DNA of 64,000 nt from Thalassobellus citreus. GTDB lineage: Bacteria > Bacteroidota > Bacteroidia > Flavobacteriales > Flavobacteriaceae. The notes under the pieces were generated by a model. The model was not told where the DNA came from and ran no database searches. It was given only the letters and a program-made list of their open reading frames with translations. Made by a program: the position numbers and the translations under genes. This document shows, piece after piece, positions 8,671-16,866 of this stretch (its first letter is position 1; each line of letters starts with the position of its first letter). The stretch covers positions 62,001 to 126,000 of the forward strand of contig NZ_JBISCC010000130.1 of the NCBI RefSeq assembly GCF_044385915.1, given 5' to 3'.

Positions 8671-9210
8671 ATGAGTCAAAAAGTTTTACTTAACGAAAAA
8701 GAGGTAAACATCATTCTTCATCGATTGGCTTGTCAGCTTATTGAAAAACATAACGATTTCTCTAACACCGTTTTAATTGGTTTACAACCACGTGGTGTGT
8801 TTTTGGCAGATCGTTTAGCTAAAATTTTAAAAGAAGACTATAAGGTTAAAAATGTGCAATTAGGGCATTTAGATATTACGTTTTTTAGAGATGATTTTAG
8901 ACGTAGTGACAAACCTTTAGAAGCTAATAGCACAAAAATTAATTTTTTAGTAGAAGATAAAAACATTGTTTTTATTGATGATGTTTTATACACAGGGCGT
9001 AGTATAAGAGCTGCTTTAACGGCAATACAGTCTTTTGGTAGACCCAATGAAATTGAACTGTTAACGCTTATTGATAGACGTTTTAGCAGACATTTACCTA
9101 TTCAGCCAAATTATAGAGGGCGACAGGTAGATGTTATAAATAATGAAAAAGTAAAAGTAAACTGGAAAGAGCATGACAATGAAGATTCGGTTTATTTAAT
9201 TGAAAAATAA
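8671..9210 (+). CDS. pyrR: PyrR, bifunctional pyrimidine regulator / uracil phosphoribosyltransferase
   Basis: The product from the ATG at 8671 has 179 residues, the usual PyrR length. The PRPP-binding motif VFIDDVLYTGRSIRAAL is intact, and the RRFSRHLPIQPNYRGRQVDV segment is characteristic of PyrR rather than Upp. In Bacillus it binds pyr mRNA for attenuation and also makes UMP from uracil and PRPP. I see no convincing PyrR-binding loop or terminator in the spacer before pyrB, so a regulatory role here is inferred only from the family. It is first in a pyrR-pyrB transcription unit. Confidence 0.92.
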   Translation: MSQKVLLNEKEVNIILHRLACQLIEKHNDFSNTVLIGLQPRGVFLADRLAKILKEDYKVKNVQLGHLDITFFRDDFRRSDKPLEANSTKINFLVEDKNIVFIDDVLYTGRSIRAALTAIQSFGRPNEIELLTLIDRRFSRHLPIQPNYRGRQVDVINNEKVKVNWKEHDNEDSVYLIEK

Positions 9211-9285
9211 TAGCTTAGTTAAAAGCTAGAAGTAATAGGAGAGAACAACTGGCAGCTAAAAACTGCCAAAGAATACTAATAAACC

Positions 9286-10215
9286 ATGAGCGAGTTAAGT
9301 GTAAATCACTTATTAGGAATTAAATATCTAAACAAAAAAGATATTCAACTTATTTTTGAAACTGCCGATCATTTTAAAGAAGTGATTAATAGACCCATTA
9401 AAAAAGTGCCTTCGCTAAGAGATATTACTATTGCTAATCTTTTTTTTGAAAACTCTACCAGAACAAAATTATCTTTTGAATTAGCTGAAAAACGATTGTC
9501 GGCAGATGTTATTAATTTTTCATCGGCACAATCATCAGTTAAAAAAGGGGAAACTTTAATAGATACTGTGAATAATATTTTATCTATGAAAGTAGATATG
9601 GTGGTTATGAGGCATCCAAATCCGGGAGCAGGTGTCTTTTTATCAAAGCATGTTAATGCTAGTATTATTAATGCAGGTGATGGTGCGCACGAACACCCTA
9701 CACAAGCTTTACTAGATTCGTATTCTATTAGAGAAAAACTGGGAGAAGTAGGCGGAAAAAAAGTAGTAATTGTTGGAGATATTTTACACAGTAGAGTAGC
9801 GCTTTCAAATATATTTGCACTACAACTTCAAGGTGCAGAAGTAATGGTATGCGGACCAAAAACACTAATTCCTAAGTATATTAGTAATCTTGGAGTAAAA
9901 GTTGAAACTAATTTAGTTAAAGCATTGAATTGGTGTGATGTAGCAAATATGTTGCGTGTTCAAAATGAACGTATGGATATTAGCTATTTTCCATCTACAA
10001 GAGAGTACACACAACAGTTTGGAGTTAATAAAGAATTGTTAGATTCTTTAGATAAAGAAATTACAATTATGCACCCAGGCCCAATAAATAGAGGTGTAGA
10101 AATTACTAGTGATGTGGCAGATTCTAAACAGGCCATCATCTTAGATCAAGTTCAAAATGGTGTTGCTATTAGAATGGCAGCTATTTATTTATTAGCGTCT
10201 AAAATAAAACAGTAA
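9286..10215 (+). CDS. pyrB: Aspartate carbamoyltransferase catalytic subunit
   Basis: 309 residues. The carbamoyl phosphate motif FENSTRTKLSFE is near residues 54-65, HPTQALLDSYS marks the second substrate loop, and MHPGPINRGVEI is the C-terminal signature. It catalyses carbamoyl phosphate plus aspartate to N-carbamoylaspartate, the committed step of pyrimidine synthesis. No pyrI regulatory subunit is adjacent. It follows pyrR after 75 bases that contain a short hairpin (TGGCAG 9250-9255 / CTGCCA 9263-9268) without a T run, and lies four bases before the next gene. Confidence 0.97.
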   Translation: MSELSVNHLLGIKYLNKKDIQLIFETADHFKEVINRPIKKVPSLRDITIANLFFENSTRTKLSFELAEKRLSADVINFSSAQSSVKKGETLIDTVNNILSMKVDMVVMRHPNPGAGVFLSKHVNASIINAGDGAHEHPTQALLDSYSIREKLGEVGGKKVVIVGDILHSRVALSNIFALQLQGAEVMVCGPKTLIPKYISNLGVKVETNLVKALNWCDVANMLRVQNERMDISYFPSTREYTQQFGVNKELLDSLDKEITIMHPGPINRGVEITSDVADSKQAIILDQVQNGVAIRMAAIYLLASKIKQ

Positions 10216-10219
10216 ATCT

Positions 10220-10552
10220 ATGATTATTGATAAAAACGGTAATACTTCAATTATTACTCAAGAAAAGGCTACAGTTATAGAGTTAGTTAAAAAACTACAA
10301 ACATTATATCCTAAATTTAAGAACGATAATATTATTGTTATGTTAACGTCCTTAAACAAGTTAAACAATAAGGATATTGCTGAATTTCTTCAAATATCTA
10401 ATATACACAGAGAAGAAAATCACACTTTTGTTATTGTTTCAGACAATGTAGATTTAGATACAATTCCAGATGAGATCATACTTGTACCTACCTTACAAGA
10501 AGCTTATGATATTATTGAAATGGAAGATATTGAGCGTGATTTAGGGCTTTAA
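10220..10552 (+). CDS. Small conserved protein between pyrB and RNase Z, function unknown
   Basis: 110 residues, cytoplasmic, no signal or membrane segment. The pattern of short hydrophobic strands (NIIVMLTS, TFVIVSDNVDL, IILVPTLQEAYDIIEMEDIERDLG) resembles a STAS-like alpha/beta fold, with the tail spacing seen in anti-anti-sigma-type proteins, but no phosphorylatable serine motif stands out. It starts four bases after pyrB and two bases before the DUF3291 gene, so it is surely cotranscribed. The fold is a guess and the function is not known. Confidence 0.75.
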   Translation: MIIDKNGNTSIITQEKATVIELVKKLQTLYPKFKNDNIIVMLTSLNKLNNKDIAEFLQISNIHREENHTFVIVSDNVDLDTIPDEIILVPTLQEAYDIIEMEDIERDLGL

Positions 10553-10554
10553 TT

Positions 10555-11019
10555 ATGAGTAAGTTTCATCTTGCCCAGGTAAATATTGCTAAAATATTGG
10601 CTCCAATGGATGATCCAATCATGCAAGATTTTGTAAATAATGTTGATAAAATGAATGCCATTGCAGATGATGCGGATGGTTTTGTTTGGAGATTGAAAGA
10701 TGAAGATAAAGAAGAAGCTATTCGTGTTTTTCAAGATGATTCAATAATAATAAACATGTCTGTTTGGGAAAATTTAGAATCCCTTTTTAATTACACCTAT
10801 AATTCTGGACATATTGAAGTTTTTAAACGAAAAAAGGAATGGTTTAGTAAAATGAAAATGATGCATATGGCATTTTGGTATATACCAGAAGGCTATGAAC
10901 CAACATTTGAAGATGCAAATACTAGATTAGATTATATTAATACACACGGAGATACACCTTTTGCCTTTTCATTTAAAAGTAAATTTTCTGTAAACGATGC
11001 ACTAAATTACAAACAATAA
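10555..11019 (+). CDS. DUF3291 family protein
   Basis: 154 residues with the DUF3291 pattern: FHLAQVNIAKILAPMDDP at the start, GFVWRL near residue 43, then a tryptophan- and histidine-rich middle (SVWENLESLFNYTYNSGH, KMMHMAFWYIPEGYEPTFEDA). The fold is likely a dimeric alpha/beta-barrel of the ABM/heme-oxygenase-like kind; no substrate is known. It sits tightly inside the pyrB-RNase Z operon. Confidence 0.8.
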   Translation: MSKFHLAQVNIAKILAPMDDPIMQDFVNNVDKMNAIADDADGFVWRLKDEDKEEAIRVFQDDSIIINMSVWENLESLFNYTYNSGHIEVFKRKKEWFSKMKMMHMAFWYIPEGYEPTFEDANTRLDYINTHGDTPFAFSFKSKFSVNDALNYKQ

Positions 11020-11029
11020 ACATCTACAG

Positions 11030-11941
11030 ATGAAACTTTCCATATTAGGTTGTTACAGTGCGACTCCAAGAACTTTAAACAATACCACTTCTCAGGTTTT
11101 AGAGATTAACAATCATATGTTTTTAATTGATTGTGGCGAAGGTACACAAGTACAATTACGAAAACATAAAATTAAGTTTAATCGTATTAAGCATATATTT
11201 ATATCGCATTTACATGGCGATCATTTTTTTGGACTTGTAGGTTTAATTTCAACATTTAGATTGCTTACAAGAGAAACCGATTTACATATTTATGGACCAA
11301 AAGGCATTAAAGAAATTGTTGTGTTACAAATGAAATTAGCCGATTCTTGGACTAATTATAAGCTTTATTTTCACGAATTAACTTCCAAAAAATCGGAATT
11401 AATTTTTGAAGATGATAAAGTAGAAGTACACACCATTCCTTTAAAACACAGAGTTTATACCAATGGTTTTTTATTTAAAGAGAAAGAAGGAGAGCGTAAA
11501 TTAGATGTTTATGCTGCCGAATCTGCTAATATTAATAAAGCTTATTACAGAAAGCTAAAACAAGGTTTTGATGTAGAAAATGAAGCTGGAGAGTTAGTGA
11601 AAAACGAACTTGTAACAAAACCTGGTAATCCTCCAAAGAGTTATGCGTTTTGTAGCGATACTTGTTATAAAGAAGATATTGTTCCTATTATAAAAAATGT
11701 AAGTGTTATTTATCACGAATCTACTTTTTTAGATAAGCATGCCCACTTAGCGTCTAAAACAAAGCATTCTACAGCTAAAGAAGCTGCTACTATAGCTAAA
11801 TTATCAAACGCAGGTAAATTGTTATTAGGACATTATTCTACCCGCTACGATAGCTTAAAACCTTTTAAAGAAGAAGCTCAAGAGGTTTTTAGTAATGTTG
11901 AATTGTGCGATGATGGAAAAGTTTTTGACTTTAGTAATTAA
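11030..11941 (+). CDS. rnz: Ribonuclease Z
   Basis: 303 residues, the short (bacterial homodimeric) RNase Z form. It has the zinc-binding SHLHGDH motif with His60, His62, Asp64 and His65, the substrate-clamping exosite region around residues 150-200, SDTCY, and the C-terminal GHYSTRY histidine motif. It trims or endonucleolytically matures tRNA 3' ends. It is the last gene of the pyrR operon, and its 3' end overlaps the convergent small gene by 11 bases. Confidence 0.94.
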   Translation: MKLSILGCYSATPRTLNNTTSQVLEINNHMFLIDCGEGTQVQLRKHKIKFNRIKHIFISHLHGDHFFGLVGLISTFRLLTRETDLHIYGPKGIKEIVVLQMKLADSWTNYKLYFHELTSKKSELIFEDDKVEVHTIPLKHRVYTNGFLFKEKEGERKLDVYAAESANINKAYYRKLKQGFDVENEAGELVKNELVTKPGNPPKSYAFCSDTCYKEDIVPIIKNVSVIYHESTFLDKHAHLASKTKHSTAKEAATIAKLSNAGKLLLGHYSTRYDSLKPFKEEAQEVFSNVELCDDGKVFDFSN

Positions 11942-12347
11942 ACTCTCTTAAGTTTAAAGACCATTCTATAGCTTCTTTTAAATTGAGGCAACGTTTAATA
12001 CTTTTTTCAGAAAAAACTTTTTCAAGTGATGCATTATAGAATGTAAAGCTAGTATATGCTACAATAGAACTAGCAATAATGATTTTATATTTGTCCAACG
12101 TTTGTTTCCATGTTTGTGGATCAATAGAATATGAATTAATTCGATTAGAAATATAAGCTAAACTTGTATCATGGTCGTAGTGCTTAATTAAATCGTCCAT
12201 AACAAGTTGGATTTTTTCCCAATTAAAATGAACGCCGTCATTTAATTCTGAAATAAAAAACTTTTCACATAAATAAAAGTTACCAAAAGGGTATTCTAAT
12301 TTAGTGTATTTAAACTCTTTAGAATATTTACTGTTTTCGAAGTGCAT
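11931..12347 (-). CDS. Conserved flavobacterial hypothetical protein
   Basis: 138 residues, soluble, rich in aromatic residues, starting MHFENSKYSKEFKYTKLEYP. It reads as a compact alpha/beta protein ending in EAIEWSLNLREFNY, loosely like the STAS-type layout of small flavobacterial proteins. I recognise no catalytic motif. It overlaps the rnz stop by 11 bases tail to tail. Confidence 0.65.
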   Translation of the reverse strand: MHFENSKYSKEFKYTKLEYPFGNFYLCEKFFISELNDGVHFNWEKIQLVMDDLIKHYDHDTSLAYISNRINSYSIDPQTWKQTLDKYKIIIASSIVAYTSFTFYNASLEKVFSEKSIKRCLNLKEAIEWSLNLREFNY

Positions 12348-12428
12348 TGCTATTAATTATTGTTTAAATTTATATGTTTTTTTTGAAGAATGAAAACAAA
12401 TAACGCATAAAAAATTTTGTTTTTTATA

Positions 12429-13076
12429 ATGAATACAGACTTAGGAGATTACAGAAAATCATACGAAAAAGGAGCATTACTTTTAAGTGAAGTACCAGAA
12501 AACCCTATGGAATTATTTCAAAAATGGTTTTATGAAGTTGATTCATTTTTTGCTGAAGATGAAACCAATGCTATGACAGTTTCAACAATTGGATTAGATG
12601 GATACCCAAAGAGTAGAGTAGTACTATTAAAAAAATACACCTATGAAGGTTTTATTTTTTATACCAATTATTCAAGTGAAAAAGGCAAAGCTATAGAACA
12701 GAATCCTAATGTATGTTTGTCTTTTTTTTGGCATGGAGCCGAACGTCAAATTATTATAAAAGGAAAAGCTGAAAAGATTGCAGAGAATTTAAGTGATGGG
12801 TATTTTGAATCTCGTCCCAGAGGGAGTCAATTAGGCGCTTTGGTATCAAATCAAAGTGAAGTAATTAAAGATAGACAATATCTTGAAGAAAAACTTTCTT
12901 CTTTGGAAAAAGAGTACGAAGGAAAAGAAATATTAAGGCCAAAAAATTGGGGCGGATATATAGTAAAGCCTGTTGAAATTGAATTTTGGCAAGGTCGCCC
13001 AAATAGGTTACATGACAGAGTGCGTTATCAACTTCAAGAAGACTATAATTGGCTTATTAATCGATTATCTTCTTAA
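12429..13076 (+). CDS. pdxH: Pyridoxine/pyridoxamine 5'-phosphate oxidase
   Basis: Start placed at the ATG at 12429, giving 215 residues from MNTDLGDYRKSYEKG; an upstream in-frame TTG is poorer. FMN-binding segments SRVVLLKKYTYEGFIFYTNY and SEKGKAIEQNP, the substrate segment RPRGSQLGA, and the C-terminal EFWQGRPNRLHDR signature are all present. It oxidises PNP or PMP to pyridoxal 5'-phosphate with FMN and oxygen. It appears monocistronic. Confidence 0.95.
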   Translation: MNTDLGDYRKSYEKGALLLSEVPENPMELFQKWFYEVDSFFAEDETNAMTVSTIGLDGYPKSRVVLLKKYTYEGFIFYTNYSSEKGKAIEQNPNVCLSFFWHGAERQIIIKGKAEKIAENLSDGYFESRPRGSQLGALVSNQSEVIKDRQYLEEKLSSLEKEYEGKEILRPKNWGGYIVKPVEIEFWQGRPNRLHDRVRYQLQEDYNWLINRLSS

Positions 13077-13231
13077 ATTATCGACCAATAACTTTAAATT
13101 ATGCTTTTAAACGATTAAACACATTATACATCGACAAACTACGTGTCTTTGGTCGATTTTAACGTTTTGTTAACAGTTTTTATCTAGCTAGGTAGCTAAC
13201 TTTATATCACCAAATTAAAAGTTACCTACTT

Positions 13232-13732
13232 ATGAAATTATTAACCAAACTGCCATTATTGGCATTGTTAGCTGTGTTTACATTATTTTCATGTACAACA
13301 GACAGTCTTGAAGACAAAGCAGATGCAATTGCTTTGAATTTAACCGATACACCTGAAACAAAACCTATAGAAGTTCAGATTCTAGAACTCATTAATAATC
13401 ATAGATTATCTTTAGGTTTAAGTCCTTTGGCAGATATGACGCTTATAAAATCTGTTGCTCATACTCATACTGATTATATGGTTGATAACAACGAAGTATC
13501 TCATGCAAATTTTTATCAACGAAGTGATTATTTAAAATCAAATGCTAATGCTAAAAAGGTATCAGAAAATGTTGCTTATGGTTATACATCAGCTGAATCT
13601 GTAGTAAGAGCTTGGTTGAAAAGTGATAGTCATAAAGCTAATATAGAAGGAGATTTTACAAATTTTGGTATATCAGCCGAAGAAAGCGAACTTGGAAAGT
13701 GGTATTATACTAACATATTTATTAAAAAATAA
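13232..13732 (+). CDS. CAP (SCP/PR-1-like) domain lipoprotein
   Basis: 166 residues with a lipoprotein signal peptide ending in the lipobox LFSC (Cys21). The rest is a CAP domain: ILELINNHRLSLGLSPL, the histidine segment SVAHTHTDYMVDNNEVSHANF, ENVAYGYTSAESVVRAWLKS, then DSHKANIEGDFTNFGISAEES. Bacterial CAP proteins are extracytoplasmic and of mostly unknown activity. The upstream gap carries inverted TCGACCAA/TTGGTCGA boxes. It is likely a single-gene unit ending in a terminator. Confidence 0.9.
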   Translation: MKLLTKLPLLALLAVFTLFSCTTDSLEDKADAIALNLTDTPETKPIEVQILELINNHRLSLGLSPLADMTLIKSVAHTHTDYMVDNNEVSHANFYQRSDYLKSNANAKKVSENVAYGYTSAESVVRAWLKSDSHKANIEGDFTNFGISAEESELGKWYYTNIFIKK

Positions 13733-13860
13733 CCTTGCTTTTATATTTAAAAGTAACGTCAATAAAATCTTTAATTTACTGAATAGTAGGAACTAAGTAC
13801 AATGTGGTTATTGTACGTTGAATAAATTTTTCGTTATTTTAATAACTTTAGGTATAAAAT

Positions 13861-13885
13861 CCTCTCAATTTTGGGAGGTTTTTTT
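13861..13885 (+). terminator. Terminator after the CAP lipoprotein gene
   Basis: CCTCTC (13861-13866) pairs with GGGAGG (13873-13878), with one G-T pair, then seven T. It lies between two convergent genes and may also slow transcription from the right. Confidence 0.8.
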
Positions 13886-13891
13886 ATTCTA

Positions 13892-14761
13892 TTATAAATT
13901 TTCTTTATTAGCTTTTTTCCAAAAATAAATTGCGAATATACTAGTGATTAAAGGAATCATAATACCATATTCATCAACCCAATAATTTGTGTTATCATTA
14001 TAAATGGTTATTGGAGTACATACTTTTTGTATGTAGATATTGTGAATAGAATGATATACAGCTGCTGGCCAAAGACTATTAGATTTAAATGTATAATATG
14101 CCAATATCACAGAAATTCCAATTAGCATAATTGTAAATGCAACTATATGAAATAAAAGAAGTTTTCCTTTTCCGTAAATTAAATTTATTATCGGAAAATG
14201 CCATAAAGCCCAAATAATACCACTAAAAATAGAAAGTGTATTGAAAGACATAACTTTTCTTAATTCGAATATAAAAAATCCGCGCCAACCAATTTCTTCC
14301 CCTAATGTAGATCCTAAATTTTTTATGACTCCAACTGTCAATAGTAGAAAAGTCATTACAATTATTACAATTGTTTGATTTATACTGTCAATACCTAATG
14401 CTTTACTCCATATTAAAATTCTATTAATATTTAATAAATTTCCAAAACCCAATAACCAAATTAATGTATAAGCAATCGAAACATATATAATAGGAGTTAT
14501 ATAGGCTAGTTTTAAATATTTTAACTTTTTTAAATTCCAGGGTAAGCTAGAAATTGGTCTATTTCTAATTTTTAATGTTATAAAGGAAGCTATTGCTGGA
14601 CATGACATTAAAGCACCAACATACATGCTAGTCGGGTTTAGTTTTAGAATTGCATAATATGCTATAGAGCTTAAAATTGATAAAATCAATAAAAATAAAA
14701 TTATTGTTTTCCAGGTTTCTTTAATTTCTAACGTGTTTTTATTGATTTTCATAAGAGTCAT
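13892..14761 (-). CDS. CPBP family intramembrane glutamic protease
   Basis: A 289-residue polytopic membrane protein of the CAAX-processing/bacteriocin-processing (Abi/CPBP) family. The first motif, EEIGWRGFF, begins at Glu155; the second is the SGIIWALWHFP histidine motif, and a later YHSIHN provides the third polar helix. Family members cleave prenylated or other membrane proteins; bacterial targets are mostly unknown. Two start codons three residues apart (14761 and 14752) are equally possible. It is transcribed alone. Confidence 0.88.
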   Translation of the reverse strand: MTLMKINKNTLEIKETWKTIILFLLILSILSSIAYYAILKLNPTSMYVGALMSCPAIASFITLKIRNRPISSLPWNLKKLKYLKLAYITPIIYVSIAYTLIWLLGFGNLLNINRILIWSKALGIDSINQTIVIIVMTFLLLTVGVIKNLGSTLGEEIGWRGFFIFELRKVMSFNTLSIFSGIIWALWHFPIINLIYGKGKLLLFHIVAFTIMLIGISVILAYYTFKSNSLWPAAVYHSIHNIYIQKVCTPITIYNDNTNYWVDEYGIMIPLITSIFAIYFWKKANKENL

Positions 14762-14825
14762 CTTTAAAAGACGATAACAATAAAGTTTTGTTACACCTTG
14801 AAAAATTGATAACTTGTTATCAAAT

Positions 14826-14862
14826 AAAAAACCACCAAAAGATTAGATCTCTTGATGGTTTT
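14826..14862 (-). terminator. Terminator of the adhesin/OmpA operon
   Basis: On the minus strand AACCATCAAGA pairs imperfectly with TCTTTTGGTGGTT and is followed by TTTTTTATTT, 25 bases after the stop of the last OmpA gene. Confidence 0.7.
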
Positions 14863-14886
14863 AATTAGTATTATATTGTTTTAAAA

Positions 14887-16800
14887 TTATTCCATTTTTA
14901 TCACAATAAACTGTGTGCGTCTGTTAAGTTGATGTTGCTCTTCTGTACATTTAATAGTACCATTGCAACCATTTACTAAGTTTTGTTCGCCATAGCCATT
15001 ATAAGCAGTTATTCTATCTGAACTAACGCCTTTATTTATTAAATATTTATAAGTGGCTTCAGCTCTTTCAACAGATAGTTTTTCATTATAAAAAGCAGGG
15101 CCTCTAGAATCTGTATATGATTTAATTTCAATGACCATGTCTGGATAGGTATTCATCATTAAATTAACTATTCTATCTAATTCTGTAGTGCTATCTTTTC
15201 TAATATCAAATTTATTAAAATCAAAATAAATAGGATACAATTCTGTAATTGGAATTATTTCTTTTTTATTCGGATTTAAAATAAAATCTGCTGTTATACT
15301 TTTTACGCTTCTTTCTATTCCTTTAGAGGAAACAGCTTTAGAGTTATTAATAAAACCATCTTTTTTAATATCCAAGTTGTAATCTGAATCTCTGTCAATA
15401 TTTATTTCATAATATCCATCATCATCAGTATTAACATATGCAATTTGATTACCATTATTATCTAGTATTTTAATAGTAGTATTTGGGATAGGATTATTAT
15501 CAATATCAGCTACAGTACCTTCAATCTTTAATTGTGGAATTCTGTCATAAGCATAAATATCATCACTTCCTACACCTCCATTTCGGTTAGAAGCAAAGTA
15601 ACCTGATAGCCCATCATTATTCATAAAGAAAGAGAAATCATCTTTACTTGAATTTACAGGGACACCTAAATTAATAACACTAACAATATTGTTGCTTTTA
15701 TCTAAAACTGTTCCAAAAATATCTATTAGACCTAATCCTGGATGTCCGTCAGAAGAAAAGAACAAAACATTTTCAGTATTAACAAAAGGAAACTTTTCAT
15801 TCTTATTTGTATTAATAATACTTCCTGCATTTTTAGGTTCGCTAAAAGAACCATTATTTATGTCTACATAATATATATCTGTTCCACCAATTCCTCCAGG
15901 CATATCTGATGCAAAATATAATTTTGTGTCATCATTATTTAAAGCTGGATGTCCGGTAGAGTAGGTGTTACTGTTAAATGGAAGTTCTTCAATATTAGTC
16001 CATTCATCATTAACTAAAGTTGCTTTATATATTTTAAGGTTACTTACGCCTTCATCATTTTTTCCTAAAGTGTTTTTGATGTAATCATTTCTTGAGAAGT
16101 ACATCGTTTTTCCATCTTTTGTGATTGTTAATGGACCATCATGATAAATTGAATTAATTGAACCTTTTAATTTAGATTTATGATTTATGAGACTATCAGT
16201 TCTATTATTAGCAGTATAAATATCTAAAAAAGGTTCTCCATTCCATCCATAAATATGCTTTGATGAAACACCTTCATCTCTTGATGATGCAAAATATATT
16301 TTACCATTATGTTCAAAGGCACCAAAATCACTGTACTTCGAATTGAAATTTACGTCAGTAAGAAAGTATTGTTGTTTTGCATTAAAAATAGAATTTACAA
16401 AGTCACCATCTTTTTGAAGGTTTTCGTTATTAATTTCACCTCCTGCATCTTTAAAACGACGCATCCATAGACGGTATTCTTTATAGTTTTTAACCCCTCT
16501 TAAAGCTTGTGCGTAATTATAATAGTACTCTGTAGGAACGTTTTCTTGTTTTACAACTTTTTTATAGTAAACAACAGCACTGTCTGGGTTTCTTAAAAAA
16601 GCATAACTATCAGCTAATTGTCGTGTTGCATATTCAGCATTATAATTTTTATTTATAAGTGCTTTATATACATCGGTAGCACCAGCAAATGATAATTTAT
16701 TAAATAAATTATCAGCTTTTTTTTGCGAGCCATATTGCGCAAATGAATTAAATCCGATACAGGATAAAATGCAAATTAATAAGTAGTTTTTTAGTTTCAT
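14887..16800 (-). CDS. OmpA-family protein with TPR-like, PD40 propeller and carboxypeptidase-regulatory domains (paralog 2)
   Basis: 637 residues: signal peptide, TPR-like helices (about 25-135), WD40-like PD40 blades with repeated YFSR and YFASD motifs (about 160-430), a carboxypeptidase regulatory-like Ig domain (KIEGTVADIDNNPIPNTTIK, about 440-515) and a C-terminal OmpA peptidoglycan-binding domain (YPIYFDFNKFDIR, TDSRG, NRRTQFIV; about 530-637). It has the architecture of SprD/PorE-like envelope proteins linked to type IX secretion and gliding. It is the last gene of the adhesin operon and a clear paralog of the gene just upstream. Confidence 0.88.
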   Translation of the reverse strand: MKLKNYLLICILSCIGFNSFAQYGSQKKADNLFNKLSFAGATDVYKALINKNYNAEYATRQLADSYAFLRNPDSAVVYYKKVVKQENVPTEYYYNYAQALRGVKNYKEYRLWMRRFKDAGGEINNENLQKDGDFVNSIFNAKQQYFLTDVNFNSKYSDFGAFEHNGKIYFASSRDEGVSSKHIYGWNGEPFLDIYTANNRTDSLINHKSKLKGSINSIYHDGPLTITKDGKTMYFSRNDYIKNTLGKNDEGVSNLKIYKATLVNDEWTNIEELPFNSNTYSTGHPALNNDDTKLYFASDMPGGIGGTDIYYVDINNGSFSEPKNAGSIINTNKNEKFPFVNTENVLFFSSDGHPGLGLIDIFGTVLDKSNNIVSVINLGVPVNSSKDDFSFFMNNDGLSGYFASNRNGGVGSDDIYAYDRIPQLKIEGTVADIDNNPIPNTTIKILDNNGNQIAYVNTDDDGYYEINIDRDSDYNLDIKKDGFINNSKAVSSKGIERSVKSITADFILNPNKKEIIPITELYPIYFDFNKFDIRKDSTTELDRIVNLMMNTYPDMVIEIKSYTDSRGPAFYNEKLSVERAEATYKYLINKGVSSDRITAYNGYGEQNLVNGCNGTIKCTEEQHQLNRRTQFIVIKME

Positions 16801-16866
16801 GGGGCCATGTTTTTTTAAAAGCTAGGTTACTTTTATATTATTTAACACATAATAATATGATAATGT

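Noticed and set aside
9211..9285. PyrR-dependent attenuator between pyrR and pyrB
   Set aside because: There is a small hairpin (TGGCAG/CTGCCA) but no T run and no match to the known PyrR binding loop.
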